Assembly: GCF_003054265.1 (NCBI RefSeq)
Contig: NZ_QBKT01000003.1
Coordinates: 248,001-312,000, forward strand
Direction of reading: 5' to 3'
Origin: Kordia periserrulae
Lineage (GTDB): Bacteria; Bacteroidota; Bacteroidia; Flavobacteriales; Flavobacteriaceae
DNA: 64,000 nt
This document shows, in pieces, positions 18,162 to 26,845 of the stretch. The translations under genes and the position numbers were made by a program. The notes beneath the pieces were generated by a model. The model was given only the letters and a program-made list of their open reading frames with translations. It made no database searches and was not told the origin of the DNA. The stretch's first letter is position 1. Every line of letters begins with the position of its first letter.

Positions 18162-18548
18162 ATGTCAGATAAAGTTAAATACGAAATTGAATTCCCCATA
18201 CAATCTTCACCACAACTTTTGTTTCAATATTTGTCAACACCTTCAGGACTTTCTGAATGGTTTGCGGATAATGTAAATTCTCGTGGAGAATTGTTTACGT
18301 TTATTTGGGACGATAGCGAAGAAGTAGCTAAGTTGCTCGGTAAGAAAAATAATGAGCGTATTCGTTTCCAATGGGAAGATGATGAAGATACTTCGTATTA
18401 TTTTGAAATGAAGATTGTGGTTGATGAAATTACGAAAGATGTGTCGCTAATTGTAATTGATCATACTGATGAAGATGAACTGGAAGAAGCTAAAATGCTC
18501 TGGGAAAATCAAATCGGAGATTTAAAACAAGTTTTGGGTTCTCGTTAA
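18162..18548 (+). CDS. START-like (SRPBCC) domain protein
   Basis: A 128-residue single-domain protein with the start fixed at ATG 18162 (MSDKVKYEIEF); an upstream extension to 18066 would be Ile/Asn/Phe-rich and run into the tRNA promoter region. The pattern fits the helix-grip fold of SRPBCC/AHSA1-type proteins common in Bacteroidota: an N-terminal strand, LFQYLSTPSGLSEWFAD, a central acidic beta-sheet and a long C-terminal helix (the MLWENQIGDLKQVL segment). The ligand is unknown. It ends 27 bases before a terminator that abuts the next gene. Confidence 0.8.
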   Translation: MSDKVKYEIEFPIQSSPQLLFQYLSTPSGLSEWFADNVNSRGELFTFIWDDSEEVAKLLGKKNNERIRFQWEDDEDTSYYFEMKIVVDEITKDVSLIVIDHTDEDELEEAKMLWENQIGDLKQVLGSR

Positions 18549-18575
18549 GAAAAACCATTTATAAAAAGTATATTT

Positions 18576-18601
18576 GCCTTGAGAAAATCAAGGCTTTTTT
18601 T
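18576..18601 (+). terminator. Terminator touching the next start codon
   Basis: GCCTTG (18576-18581) and CAAGGC (18589-18594) enclose a seven-base A-rich loop, followed by TTTTTTT (18595-18601). The ATG of the next gene is the very next base (18602). It either ends the START-like transcript, or read-through products carry the aminotransferase message with almost no leader. Confidence 0.8.
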
Positions 18602-19438
18602 ATGGTGAATTTTAATGGAAATATCAGTGCTGAAACGACTCTTTTAAATGTTGAAAATAGAGGAATAAAATATGGAGATGCATTGTTTGAAACCTTGAGA
18701 GTGGTGGCTGATAAAATCCTCTTTTGGGAAGACCATTATTTTAGACTCATGGAATCGATGCGTATTTTGCGAATGGAAATTCCGATGAATTTTACAATGG
18801 AATTTTTAGAAGAAGAAATTTTAAAATTGCTGAAAGCCAAAGAATTAAAAAATGCGCGTGTGCGTTTTACAGTATATAGAGGCGATGGCGGACTGTACTT
18901 ACCAACGTCCAACGATGTGGCATATATAATTACTGCCAACGAACTTGCATCGCCATTTTATCTACTGTCTGAAGACGCTTACGAAGTTGATTTATACAAA
19001 GATTTCTATATCAACAAAGGATTGCTTTCTACACTTAAAACCAATAATAAAATCACAAACGTATTGGGAAGTATTTATGCGAAAGAAAACGACTTGGACA
19101 ATTGTTTATTGGTGAATGAAGATAAAAATGTGATAGAAGCATTAAATGGAAATATTTTCTTGGTAAAAGGAAATACCATCAAAACACCACCGATTACCGA
19201 TGGTTGCCTAAAGGGAATTTTGCGCAAACAATTAGTGGAAATTTTAGAAAAAACATCCGATTATGAATTGAAAGAAGAAAGCATCTCGCCTTTTGAAATT
19301 CAAAAATCAGACGAGTTTTTTATCACAAATGTCATTCAAGGAATTGTTCCCATCACAAAATATCGAAAAAAGCAATTTGGAAATACTGTGGCAAAAGATT
19401 TGCTCGCAAAATTAAACATGCGCATTCGCCTTGGGTAG
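18602..19438 (+). CDS. Class IV PLP-dependent aminotransferase (aminodeoxychorismate lyase-like)
   Basis: A 278-residue fold-type IV PLP enzyme. It carries RGIKYGDALFETLRV near the N-terminus, an Arg-rich FTVYRGDGG segment, the PLP Lys in LKTNNKI, and the ALNGNIFLV and PITDGCLKGILR segments typical of branched-chain aminotransferase, D-amino acid aminotransferase and PabC. These are hard to tell apart by eye; for a single flavobacterial gene of this length PabC or a general class IV annotation is usual. The start codon lies directly after a terminator T run. Confidence 0.85.
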   Translation: MVNFNGNISAETTLLNVENRGIKYGDALFETLRVVADKILFWEDHYFRLMESMRILRMEIPMNFTMEFLEEEILKLLKAKELKNARVRFTVYRGDGGLYLPTSNDVAYIITANELASPFYLLSEDAYEVDLYKDFYINKGLLSTLKTNNKITNVLGSIYAKENDLDNCLLVNEDKNVIEALNGNIFLVKGNTIKTPPITDGCLKGILRKQLVEILEKTSDYELKEESISPFEIQKSDEFFITNVIQGIVPITKYRKKQFGNTVAKDLLAKLNMRIRLG

Positions 19439-19488
19439 CTCTCGGTTTTCAGTTGGCAGCTCTCAGTCAACAGTTTTCAGTTCTCAGA
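19439..19488. repeat. Imperfect short tandem repeats
   Basis: Several variants of TTTTCAGTT / CTCTCAGTC / TTCTCAG occur head to tail directly after the aminotransferase stop. Such low-complexity CAGT-rich runs are common in flavobacterial intergenic DNA. The rest of the 206-base gap (19439-19644) is A-rich with one palindromic element. Confidence 0.6.
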
Positions 19489-19616
19489 AAAAATAGTTAA
19501 GAAACAACAAAGAACAAATCGAAAAAAAAACAAAGAGACAAGAGTCTAGTATCAAGAGGCAAGACAAATCAACAAAAAACAAAAAAAGCAAAGCGACCAA
19601 AAACCCAACACCTTTA

Positions 19617-19635
19617 CACTGAGCTTGTCGAAGTG
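19617..19635. repeat. REP-like palindromic element
   Basis: CACTGAGCTTGTCGAAGTG, with ends CACT/AGTG and an inner imperfect palindrome. This resembles the short extragenic palindromes (with the complement CTTCGACAAGCTCAGTG) widely spread in Bacteroidota genomes. It sits in the convergent gap between the aminotransferase and yqgE. Confidence 0.55.
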
Positions 19636-19644
19636 AACACCCAA

Positions 19645-20214
19645 TTAATTATGACTCGGATTCTCAGGTGCATTGGACCAAATTAGATACTCGCCGCCCA
19701 ATTCCATCATTTTTTTGCGCCAAATAGATTTGCAAGACTTGGAAATGATTTCTTTCTTAAACTCGTTTTCAATAATAATCCATGAATTGGAGTTCAACTC
19801 TTCACTCAATTGATTGGCGTGCCAGCCAGAATACCCTAAAAAGAACTTGATGTCATCTTGCTGTAATTTATCTTCTTCCAACAATTTAATAATAGAAGAA
19901 AAATCGCCGCCCCAATAAATCCCCAGCGAAATTTCTATACTATTAGGTACCAAATGTGGTATTTTATGGATAAAATATAAATTATCTTGTTCTACAGGAC
20001 CGCCATTGTACACTTTGAACGATGTTTTGGCGTTTGAAAATTGCGGAATTAAATCCGACAGATGGACATTTAGCGGTTTATTTAAGATAAAACCAATCGA
20101 TCCTTCATCGGTATGATCAGCTAGCAAAACAACTGACCTATTGAAAGATACGTCTCCAATAATGGATGGTTCAGCAATTAAAAGATGTCCTTTGTCGGGA
20201 TTTAAGGCTATCAT
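19645..20214 (-). CDS. YqgE/AlgH family protein
   Basis: A 189-residue DUF179 protein of normal length. Typical segments are GHLLIAEPSI, VVLLADHTDEGSIGFILNKPL, VYNGGPVEQDNL, FFLGYSGWHANQL and the C-terminal WRKKMMELGGEY. The biochemical role of this family is not settled. The gene is downstream of the HU gene on the same strand, beyond a strong terminator. Confidence 0.95.
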   Translation of the reverse strand: MIALNPDKGHLLIAEPSIIGDVSFNRSVVLLADHTDEGSIGFILNKPLNVHLSDLIPQFSNAKTSFKVYNGGPVEQDNLYFIHKIPHLVPNSIEISLGIYWGGDFSSIIKLLEEDKLQQDDIKFFLGYSGWHANQLSEELNSNSWIIIENEFKKEIISKSCKSIWRKKMMELGGEYLIWSNAPENPSHN

Positions 20215-20297
20215 TTATTATTTTTTAGGTTACTTAAATCTATTAAAAAAAAACGGAATAATCAAATATGACTGTTGATAGTAACCTTTTTAAAACG

Positions 20298-20325
20298 AAA
20301 AAGCACTCAAATTTGAGTGCTTTTT
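20298..20325 (-). terminator. Terminator after HU gene
   Basis: A perfect palindrome, AAAAAGCACTCAAA and its complement, with GCACTCAAATTTGAGTGC at 20303-20320 flanked by A and T runs. It works in both directions and lies 23 bases after the HU stop codon. Confidence 0.9.
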
Positions 20326-20348
20326 GCCTAATTTATGTATAAATACAA

Positions 20349-20621
20349 TTAGTTTACAGCTTTTCCTAAATCAGAACCTGCTTTAAACTTAACTACTTTC
20401 TTAGCAGCAATTTTGATAGTTTTTCCAGTTTGTGGATTTCTTCCTTCTCTTGCAGCTCTTTCTGAAACTGACCAAGATCCGAAACCTACTAGAGAAACTC
20501 TATCACCTTTTTTTAAAGCTCCTTCTACATTTGATAAAAATGATTCCAATGACTTTTTAGCAGCAGCTTTAGAAATTCCTGCATCAGCAGCCATTGCGTC
20601 AATTAATTCTGTTTTGTTCAT
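20349..20621 (-). CDS. HU-family DNA-binding protein
   Basis: A 90-residue histone-like protein of standard size. It begins [11 protein letters not shown], has the [26 protein letters not shown] beta-arm region with the conserved GRNP(x)TG tip that inserts into the DNA minor groove, and ends in [10 protein letters not shown] bends DNA and compacts the nucleoid. It has its own promoter (20671-20700) and a strong terminator, consistent with an abundant single-gene transcript. Confidence 0.97.
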   Translation of the reverse strand: MNKTELIDAMAADAGISKAAAKKSLESFLSNVEGALKKGDRVSLVGFGSWSVSERAAREGRNPQTGKTIKIAAKKVVKFKAGSDLGKAVN

Positions 20622-20670
20622 AATCGTTGAATTATTAATTGTTGGTTAAACATTATTTTTAAAAGCACTA

Positions 20671-20700
20671 CAAATTTATACGGATTTCTTTGTCATGCAA
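20671..20700 (-). promoter_or_regulatory. HU gene promoter
   Basis: On the minus strand TTG (20698-20700), 19 bases and TAAATTTG (20671-20678) match the Bacteroidota -33/-7 consensus TTG/TAnnTTTG, about 50 bases upstream of the HU start codon. Confidence 0.7.
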
Positions 20701-20803
20701 GTAATAGCGCGGGAAAAGCGGGTTTTTGTTGATAACTTCATACGATTGTTAATAAACATGCCCATTTTTTATTGTTTTTCTCTTATATCAGTAAATATAA
20801 GGG

Positions 20804-21751
20804 TTACAAGACTTTTGCCTCTTTTTCGAATTGAAAACCGTTTAGCAATGCACTAATTTCCATAGCGCGCTTTCCAGGCAGTTGTATTACTTTCAACAGA
20901 ATATATCCTTGAGACACAGCAATTTTGACTTCTTTTTTAGAACTTACTACACTGCCAATAGGATATTCGTGCGATTCTAACACCTTCTCAACTTCATATA
21001 TTTTGATATTATACGATTCCTCTCCATTATATAAAGTCGTCCAAGCTGCAGGATATGGACTCAAACCACGAATCTTATTATATATATGGTCTATGGTAGC
21101 TGTCCAATCAATTTTACAAGTTTCTTTATGAATTTTATATGCCGTTTGTACATCGTCTGAATTTGATTGAATGGTCGTGCTGACATTATCCTTTTCTATC
21201 TGTTGCACAGTTTTCACCACCAACGCGCTTCCTACGGTCATTAATTTGTCGTGCAACGAACCTGCGTTTTCAGTAGGTTCAATTGTAACTTCTTCTTGAA
21301 AAATCATCGCGCCCGTATCAATCTTTTCATCAATAAAGAAAGTCGTAACGCCTGTTTTGGTTTCACCATTTATAATTGCCCAATTAATAGGCGCAGCACC
21401 TCTGTAATTTGGAAGTAAAGACGCATGTAAGTTAAAGGTGCCATACTTTGGCATTTGCCACACGACTTTTGGTAACATTCTAAAGGCAACGACAATTTGT
21501 AAATTCGCGTTTAAGGCTTTTAATTCCTCTACAAATGAAGGTCGTTTTAAATTGGTCGGCTGTAAAACGGTCAAATTTTGTTGTAATGCAAATTTTTTCA
21601 CTGCCGATTGATGCATCTTGCGTCCGCGACCTGCCGGTTTATCCGGTGCAGTAATGACGCCAACAACCTTGTAATTAGCATCTAGTAAAGCTTTTAATGT
21701 TGCTACAGCAAAATCGGGCGTGCCCATAAAAACGATTCTTAAATCTCTCAT
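20804..21751 (-). CDS. fmt: Methionyl-tRNA formyltransferase
   Basis: A 315-residue enzyme that formylates initiator Met-tRNA with 10-formyl-THF. The catalytic region is clear: FNLHASLLPNYRGAAPINWAI with the Asn/His pair, and TGVTTFFIDEKIDTGAMI. The C-terminal OB-like domain is present. Its start overlaps the recQ stop by 4 bases (ATGA type), so both are translated from one transcript with the upstream P-loop gene. Confidence 0.97.
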   Translation of the reverse strand: MRDLRIVFMGTPDFAVATLKALLDANYKVVGVITAPDKPAGRGRKMHQSAVKKFALQQNLTVLQPTNLKRPSFVEELKALNANLQIVVAFRMLPKVVWQMPKYGTFNLHASLLPNYRGAAPINWAIINGETKTGVTTFFIDEKIDTGAMIFQEEVTIEPTENAGSLHDKLMTVGSALVVKTVQQIEKDNVSTTIQSNSDDVQTAYKIHKETCKIDWTATIDHIYNKIRGLSPYPAAWTTLYNGEESYNIKIYEVEKVLESHEYPIGSVVSSKKEVKIAVSQGYILLKVIQLPGKRAMEISALLNGFQFEKEAKVL

Positions 21752-23652
21752 ATAGTATAAGTGTACGTATGTGTGTCTGTTAATTGTATTTGTTCCGCTT
21801 CCAAAAGTAACGGAATTATCTCTAATATCAACGCTTCTCTGTAAGGCAACATCGCACAGATTTCGGTTGAAGTCATAGGTTTTTCTTTTAAAACTTTTAA
21901 AATATCATCGCGCACCAGCAATTGCAAAGATGTGTCTGGCTTCACTGTTTTTTTAGCTTTACAGACAGAACAAATGCCACAAGGTGTCGAAGTTTGTTCT
22001 CCAAAATAGGAGAGAAGCTGAATATTTCTGCACGTATCCGAATTTTTAATGTATTGAATGACTGCCTGAACACGCTTCTTTTTTAATTCGTTTTGGTGTT
22101 CTACGTCTCTTGCAATCGGATGAATGGTTTTATCGTCTTCACGTGCGACTAAAAAAGTAATCTCGGCATCGGTTTGGATTTCCTCTAACGTAATAATTTC
22201 ATCTTTTGCCAACTGTTGAATGGTTGCTGAAATTTTCTCCTTCGAAAGTCCTAATTTTTGCGCTAAATAGTGTGTATTGATGTTAATTTTCTGCTCAAAT
22301 GCGCCTCCGTAGGTTCGCAAAATGGCTTGTGTAATCAGACTGATGTTTGGATTGTTGTCCAAATACTGCATCAAATTGTAATGATCTACGATGAATTTTA
22401 AAGCGGTTTTTCTGTGAAAATTCTGCGAAAGTTGAATCACGCTATGTCTGTCTAGCAATTGTAAAGCGGTGTAGGTTTTTTGTGTGGGAAATTGATAGGT
22501 TTTGCAAAACTCGTAAAAAGCCAGCGCGTGTTTGGTATCATACCCTTCACCGTAGGCAATTTGAAAGAAACTACACAGTTTGCGGAACACCAGTTTTAAA
22601 AAATCGACACTTGGTAAATTGTCAATGAATTGCTTTTTTAGCGTTTCAATATCGTTCGCATCTGTCAAAATGATAGCATTGGCATATTCGCCATTTCGTC
22701 CTGCGCGTCCAGCTTCTTGGTAATAATTTTCCAAACTATCGGGCAATTGCACATGAATCACGTTTTTAACATCAGGTTTGTCAATGCCCATTCCAAAAGC
22801 ATTCGTAGCAACGATGGTTTGTACTTTTCCATTCAGCCACAGCTGTAGATTCTTTTTTTTCGCTTCTGACGAAAGTCCACCATGAAAAAATACACTCGTA
22901 AACCCTTTTCGTGAGAGCGCTTCGTGAATTTGCACCGTACTTTTCCGATTGCGCGCATACACAATACACGACTGTGGATATTTGCGCAAGGTTTTCTCAA
23001 TGGTCAGTACTTTATTTTCGGTTTCTAACACCGTGTATGCAATATTTTCACGTGTAAATGATTGTTGAAATTGCTGTACCTCTTTTAAATGCAAACTTTC
23101 TACAATATCGTGTACAACCGTCGGAGTTGCTGTTGCGGTCAATGCAATACACGGAACATCAGGAAGTAATTCTCGAAGCGTGTTGATGTTTTTATAGGCT
23201 GGGCGAAAATCATTTCCCCATTGCGAAATACAGTGCGCTTCATCAACTGCAATTAGGTTGACAGGCATTTGTTTGACGCGTTCTTGAATGATTTCTTGCT
23301 GCAAACGCTCAGGCGACAGGTACAAAAACTTATAATCGCCGTACACGCAATTGTCTAGTAAATCGCTAATCTCTGTTTGTTTTAATCCGCCCGTTAAGGC
23401 AATGGCTTTGATGCCATTTGCTTTCAAATTTGCCACTTGGTCTTGAATCAACGCAACTAAGGGAGAAATCACAATGCAAATACCGTCTAGTTGTAAAGCT
23501 GGAATTTGAAAACATACCGATTTTCCACCACCAGTGGGCAATAAGGCTAAGGTATCTTTTTGTTGAATAACCGCGTTTATAATATCTTCTTGCAACGGAC
23601 GAAACGAAGTATGTCCCCAATATTTTTCTAAAAGTGCAAGCGATTTGGTCAT
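21748..23652 (-). CDS. recQ: RecQ-family ATP-dependent DNA helicase
   Basis: A 634-residue helicase. It has motif 0 GHTSFRPLQ, Walker A LLPTGGGKS, DEAHC Walker B with QWGNDFRP after it, and the helicase C motifs ATNAFGMGIDKPDV and YYQEAGRAGRNGE. The RecQ zinc Cys set is in SDTCRNIQLLSYFGE and CGICSVCKA, followed by a winged-helix region. A clear HRDC domain is not evident; the C-terminus looks like another small winged helix. It unwinds DNA in repair and recombination. It overlaps fmt by 4 bases and the upstream ATPase gene by 4 bases. Confidence 0.95.
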   Translation of the reverse strand: MTKSLALLEKYWGHTSFRPLQEDIINAVIQQKDTLALLPTGGGKSVCFQIPALQLDGICIVISPLVALIQDQVANLKANGIKAIALTGGLKQTEISDLLDNCVYGDYKFLYLSPERLQQEIIQERVKQMPVNLIAVDEAHCISQWGNDFRPAYKNINTLRELLPDVPCIALTATATPTVVHDIVESLHLKEVQQFQQSFTRENIAYTVLETENKVLTIEKTLRKYPQSCIVYARNRKSTVQIHEALSRKGFTSVFFHGGLSSEAKKKNLQLWLNGKVQTIVATNAFGMGIDKPDVKNVIHVQLPDSLENYYQEAGRAGRNGEYANAIILTDANDIETLKKQFIDNLPSVDFLKLVFRKLCSFFQIAYGEGYDTKHALAFYEFCKTYQFPTQKTYTALQLLDRHSVIQLSQNFHRKTALKFIVDHYNLMQYLDNNPNISLITQAILRTYGGAFEQKININTHYLAQKLGLSKEKISATIQQLAKDEIITLEEIQTDAEITFLVAREDDKTIHPIARDVEHQNELKKKRVQAVIQYIKNSDTCRNIQLLSYFGEQTSTPCGICSVCKAKKTVKPDTSLQLLVRDDILKVLKEKPMTSTEICAMLPYREALILEIIPLLLEAEQIQLTDTHTYTYTI

Positions 23653-24194
23653 TCTTCGTTATTAAGAGTCTGTAAAATGAAATCCACACGTTCTTCCACG
23701 GTGCCAAACGGCACGTCGATTAAATCGTAATTGTGTTTTTCGTAGGTCGTTTTTAAATATTGTTGAATGATTTGCGCTTGTTTAAAACTTTCGTAACGTT
23801 CATTATCTTGTTGGTAAATTTCTCTCCAAGGCGCTAAAATAAATGTTTTATCATATACATAATCTTTGCAAACATCTGTGAAAATGGCAGGATATTCATC
23901 ACCAGAATAGTCCATGTACGCAGCAATATCCGGAATTCCACGATCGTAAAAAGCATACGCTGTATTGAGATTTTCGGCATCTTCAAACTGTTGAATTCTT
24001 CCTTTTAATAGCAATTCACTAAACAATAATGGTTGCGTCAAAAACAATTGCTCAATGCCTTTTTTTTGAGCGGCAGCAGTGACTTCGCGTGAAATTTCAT
24101 GAAAACAGACATGACCTTTTTCTTCCAAAGCAGTAATCAATGTTGATTTTCCCGTACCTGGTCCGCCGATAATAAGTATTCTTTTTGTGTTCAA
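23649..24194 (-). CDS. Small P-loop ATPase (NadR-like / AAA_28)
   Basis: A TTG start at 24194 gives 181 residues beginning NTKRILIIGGPGTGKSTL, with Walker A at the N-terminus as expected for AAA_28 / NadR-kinase-like proteins. FHEISREVTAAAQKKG and FYDRGIPDIAAYMDY are typical. A longer frame to ATG 24401 adds ~69 hydrophobic and low-complexity residues before the P-loop and runs through likely promoter DNA, so it is rejected. The substrate is unknown; kinase activity on a nucleoside or nucleotide is possible. It overlaps recQ by 4 bases. Confidence 0.8.
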   Translation of the reverse strand: MNTKRILIIGGPGTGKSTLITALEEKGHVCFHEISREVTAAAQKKGIEQLFLTQPLLFSELLLKGRIQQFEDAENLNTAYAFYDRGIPDIAAYMDYSGDEYPAIFTDVCKDYVYDKTFILAPWREIYQQDNERYESFKQAQIIQQYLKTTYEKHNYDLIDVPFGTVEERVDFILQTLNNEE

Positions 24195-24385
24195 TCTGGA
24201 TAATTTATGATGTAAAATTACGCAAATTGTTGTGAAGTATGAAATGTTTGGGTTTTTGGGTATTAGGTTTTGGGTGTTTGGTGTTCGTCTAAAATAATTC
24301 AGATGACAAATAAACAAATCAACGAATCCACAGAAAACAAAAAACAATCCCACAAGAGAAACTATAAAAATTTTCAAAGAAGCTG

Positions 24386-24393
24386 TATCTTTG
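24386..24393 (+). promoter_or_regulatory. -7 box upstream of DUF493 gene
   Basis: TATCTTTG matches TAnnTTTG exactly and lies 26 bases before ATG 24419. No well-placed TTG was found for the -33 element. Confidence 0.5.
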
Positions 24394-24418
24394 CCATTCA
24401 CTAAGAAAAAAAGACAGT

Positions 24419-24709
24419 ATGAGTTCTAAAAACGATTCGGAAGCGTTTTATGCAAAACTGAAAACACAATTAGAAGAAACTACCCAATTTCCAACCTTAT
24501 ATATGTACAAATTTATTGTTCCTTCGCAAGAAGAACGCATTCAAGAAGTACATCAAATTTTTGACAATTTAGGCGCTGTTATTGATACTAAAAAATCGTC
24601 TAAAGGCACCTACACAAGTGTTACCATTACAGCAAATATGAAAAGTGCCGATGCTGTGATAGAAAAATATAAGGAAGCTAGCAAGGTAAAAGGCATAATT
24701 TCTCTGTAA
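24419..24709 (+). CDS. DUF493 family protein
   Basis: A 96-residue ACT-like small protein of the YbeD/DUF493 family. It has FPTLYMYKFIVPSQEE, a central helix, SSKGTYTSVTITANM and the C-terminal IEKYKEASKVKGIISL. The length is normal. The function is not firmly known; relatives have a ferredoxin-like fold. It is preceded by a good -7 box. Confidence 0.9.
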   Translation: MSSKNDSEAFYAKLKTQLEETTQFPTLYMYKFIVPSQEERIQEVHQIFDNLGAVIDTKKSSKGTYTSVTITANMKSADAVIEKYKEASKVKGIISL

Positions 24710-24811
24710 CTACGGAGTTATCTAGATTTTTTTTACTATTTTGCAAGCACAAAATAATCTTCACACGAACTTTATTTTACTTCAATAACATACTACACAA
24801 ATTTATTTATT

Positions 24812-25453
24812 TTGATTGAGCAGCTAGAGTACAATACAGAACGTCAACGTTTGATTATTCCTGAGTATGGACGACATATTCAAAAAATGATTGACATTGC
24901 CGTTGCAACAGAAGACGCAGAAGAACGAAACAAACAAGCAAAAGCCATTATTGGTGTGATGGGAAATTTACAACCGCATTTGCGCGATGTGCCTGATTTC
25001 CAACACAAATTGTGGGATCAATTATTTATTATGTCTGATTTTAAATTGGACGTCGATTCTCCTTTTCCAAAACCATCCAAAGAAGTATTGCAAGAACGTC
25101 CTGAACCGTTGGGATATCCTCAAAACTTTCCAAAATATCGCTTCTATGGAAATAATATCAAGCGTATGATTGATGTGGCAAACAAGTGGGAAGATGGCGA
25201 TATGAAAGAAGCGTTGGAATATGCCATTGCCAATCACATGAAAAAATGTTATCTCAATTGGAATAAAGATACGGTTGAAGATGAGGTAATTTTTAAACAT
25301 TTGTTGGAGTTGAGTAATGGAAAAATTAACTTGGCGGCGAAAGATGAAGATTTATCGGAAGCTTCCAACCTAATGAAAAATAAGAAGAAATTTTCCAACA
25401 ATAAGAATCAACAACGAACTAGTAAAAATCGTAGCAACAGAAAACGTTACTAA
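24812..25453 (+). CDS. DUF4290 domain protein
   Basis: A 213-residue protein restricted to Bacteroidota. A TTG start at 24812 gives MIEQLEYNTERQRLIIPEYGR, the usual N-terminus of this family; there is no nearby ATG. The body is helical with QPHLRDVPDFQHKLWDQLF and FPKYRFYGNNI. The last ~30 residues are Lys/Asn/Arg-rich and probably disordered, with nucleic acid binding possible. The role is unknown. It ends 21 bases before murA. Confidence 0.87.
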   Translation: MIEQLEYNTERQRLIIPEYGRHIQKMIDIAVATEDAEERNKQAKAIIGVMGNLQPHLRDVPDFQHKLWDQLFIMSDFKLDVDSPFPKPSKEVLQERPEPLGYPQNFPKYRFYGNNIKRMIDVANKWEDGDMKEALEYAIANHMKKCYLNWNKDTVEDEVIFKHLLELSNGKINLAAKDEDLSEASNLMKNKKKFSNNKNQQRTSKNRSNRKRY

Positions 25454-25474
25454 CACTATACATTATCATATTTT

Positions 25475-26782
25475 ATGGGGACTTTTAAGATTGAAGGTGG
25501 TCATCAGTTAAAAGGAAGTATTCAACCACAAGGAGCTAAAAATGAAGCATTACAAATTTTATGTGCCGTTTTGCTCACACCTGAAAAAGTGACAATTAAC
25601 AACATTCCAGATATTGTTGACGTGAATAAATTAATCATGCTTTTAGGAAACTTGGGCGTGAATATTCAAAAAAACGGACCAGGTTCGTACACGTTTCAAG
25701 CCGACGATATCAATCTTAAATATCTTGAATCGGAGCAATTTAAAGAAGAAGGTCGTGGATTGCGTGGTTCTATCATGATTGTTGGTCCTTTATTGGCGCG
25801 CTTTGGGAAAGGATACATTCCGAAACCAGGCGGCGATAAAATTGGTCGTAGACGATTAGACACCCATTTTGAAGGTTTTATCAAGCTTGGCGCGAAATTT
25901 AGATACAATCGGGAAGATTATTTCTACGGCGTAGAAGCCGAAAAGTTACACGGAACTTATATGCTGTTAGACGAAGCTTCGGTAACAGGAACGGCAAATA
26001 TTGTGATGGCAGCTGTATTGGCAGAAGGAACTACTACCATTTATAATGCCGCGTGCGAACCCTATTTACAGCAATTGTGTAAAATGCTGAACCGAATGGG
26101 CGCAAAAATTAGCGGAGTTGGTTCTAATTTATTGACAATTGAAGGTGTTGAAAAGCTAGGCGGAACCGACCACAGAATGCTTCCAGATATGATTGAAATT
26201 GGGAGTTGGATTGGGTTGGCTGCCATGACAAAAAGTGAACTGACGATAAAAAATGTAAGTTGGGACGATTTAGGACAAATTCCTGATGTATTTAGAAAAT
26301 TAGGAATTACTATTGAACGCAAAGGAGACGATATTTATGTGCCAGCCCATGCGGATGGTTACGAAATCCAAAACTATATTGACGGTTCTATTTTAACGAT
26401 TGCCGACGCGCCATGGCCAGGATTTACACCAGATTTGCTAAGTATTGTATTAGTTGTAGCAACGCAAGCACGCGGAAGTGTATTGATTCATCAAAAAATG
26501 TTTGAAAGTCGTTTATTTTTTGTCGATAAATTGATTGACATGGGCGCAAAAATCATTCTTTGTGATCCACACAGAGCAAGTGTTATTGGTCACGATTTTA
26601 AGTCACAACTGAAAGCAACCACAATGGTTTCTCCAGATATTAGAGCGGGAATTTCATTATTGATTGCAGCGTTATCAGCGAAAGGAACATCCACTATTCA
26701 CAATATTGAACAAATAGATAGAGGGTATGAAAATATAGACGAACGTTTACGTGCCATAGGAGCGAAGATTGTACGTTTGTAA
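25475..26782 (+). CDS. murA: UDP-N-acetylglucosamine 1-carboxyvinyltransferase (Cys-to-Asp type)
   Basis: A 435-residue enzyme of the first committed step of peptidoglycan synthesis, adding enolpyruvate from PEP to UDP-GlcNAc. The QGAKNEALQILCA N-terminus, VGPLLARFGKG and the C-terminal GAKIVRL are clear. The residue equal to E. coli Cys115 is Asp121, within PGGDKIGRRRLDTH. That Cys is the target of fosfomycin, and Asp at this place confers resistance in mycobacterial and chlamydial MurA. It is probably co-transcribed with the DUF4290 gene. Confidence 0.97.
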   Translation: MGTFKIEGGHQLKGSIQPQGAKNEALQILCAVLLTPEKVTINNIPDIVDVNKLIMLLGNLGVNIQKNGPGSYTFQADDINLKYLESEQFKEEGRGLRGSIMIVGPLLARFGKGYIPKPGGDKIGRRRLDTHFEGFIKLGAKFRYNREDYFYGVEAEKLHGTYMLLDEASVTGTANIVMAAVLAEGTTTIYNAACEPYLQQLCKMLNRMGAKISGVGSNLLTIEGVEKLGGTDHRMLPDMIEIGSWIGLAAMTKSELTIKNVSWDDLGQIPDVFRKLGITIERKGDDIYVPAHADGYEIQNYIDGSILTIADAPWPGFTPDLLSIVLVVATQARGSVLIHQKMFESRLFFVDKLIDMGAKIILCDPHRASVIGHDFKSQLKATTMVSPDIRAGISLLIAALSAKGTSTIHNIEQIDRGYENIDERLRAIGAKIVRL

Positions 26783-26804
26783 CTACCAACACAATAAAAA
26801 TCAC

Positions 26805-26844
26805 AAAAACGTCATTCGGAATTTTATTCTGTTTGGCGTTTTTT
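26805..26844. terminator. Bidirectional terminator between murA and OmpA-domain gene
   Basis: AAAAACGTCA (26805-26814) pairs with TGGCGTTTTT (26834-26843), ten pairs with one G-U, and A and T runs on the outer sides. It lies between two convergent genes and can serve both. Confidence 0.75.
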
Positions 26845-26845
26845 G

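Noticed and set aside
24195-24401. 69-residue N-terminal extension of the P-loop ATPase
   Set aside because: The added part precedes the Walker A start, is hydrophobic and low-complexity, and covers likely promoter DNA.
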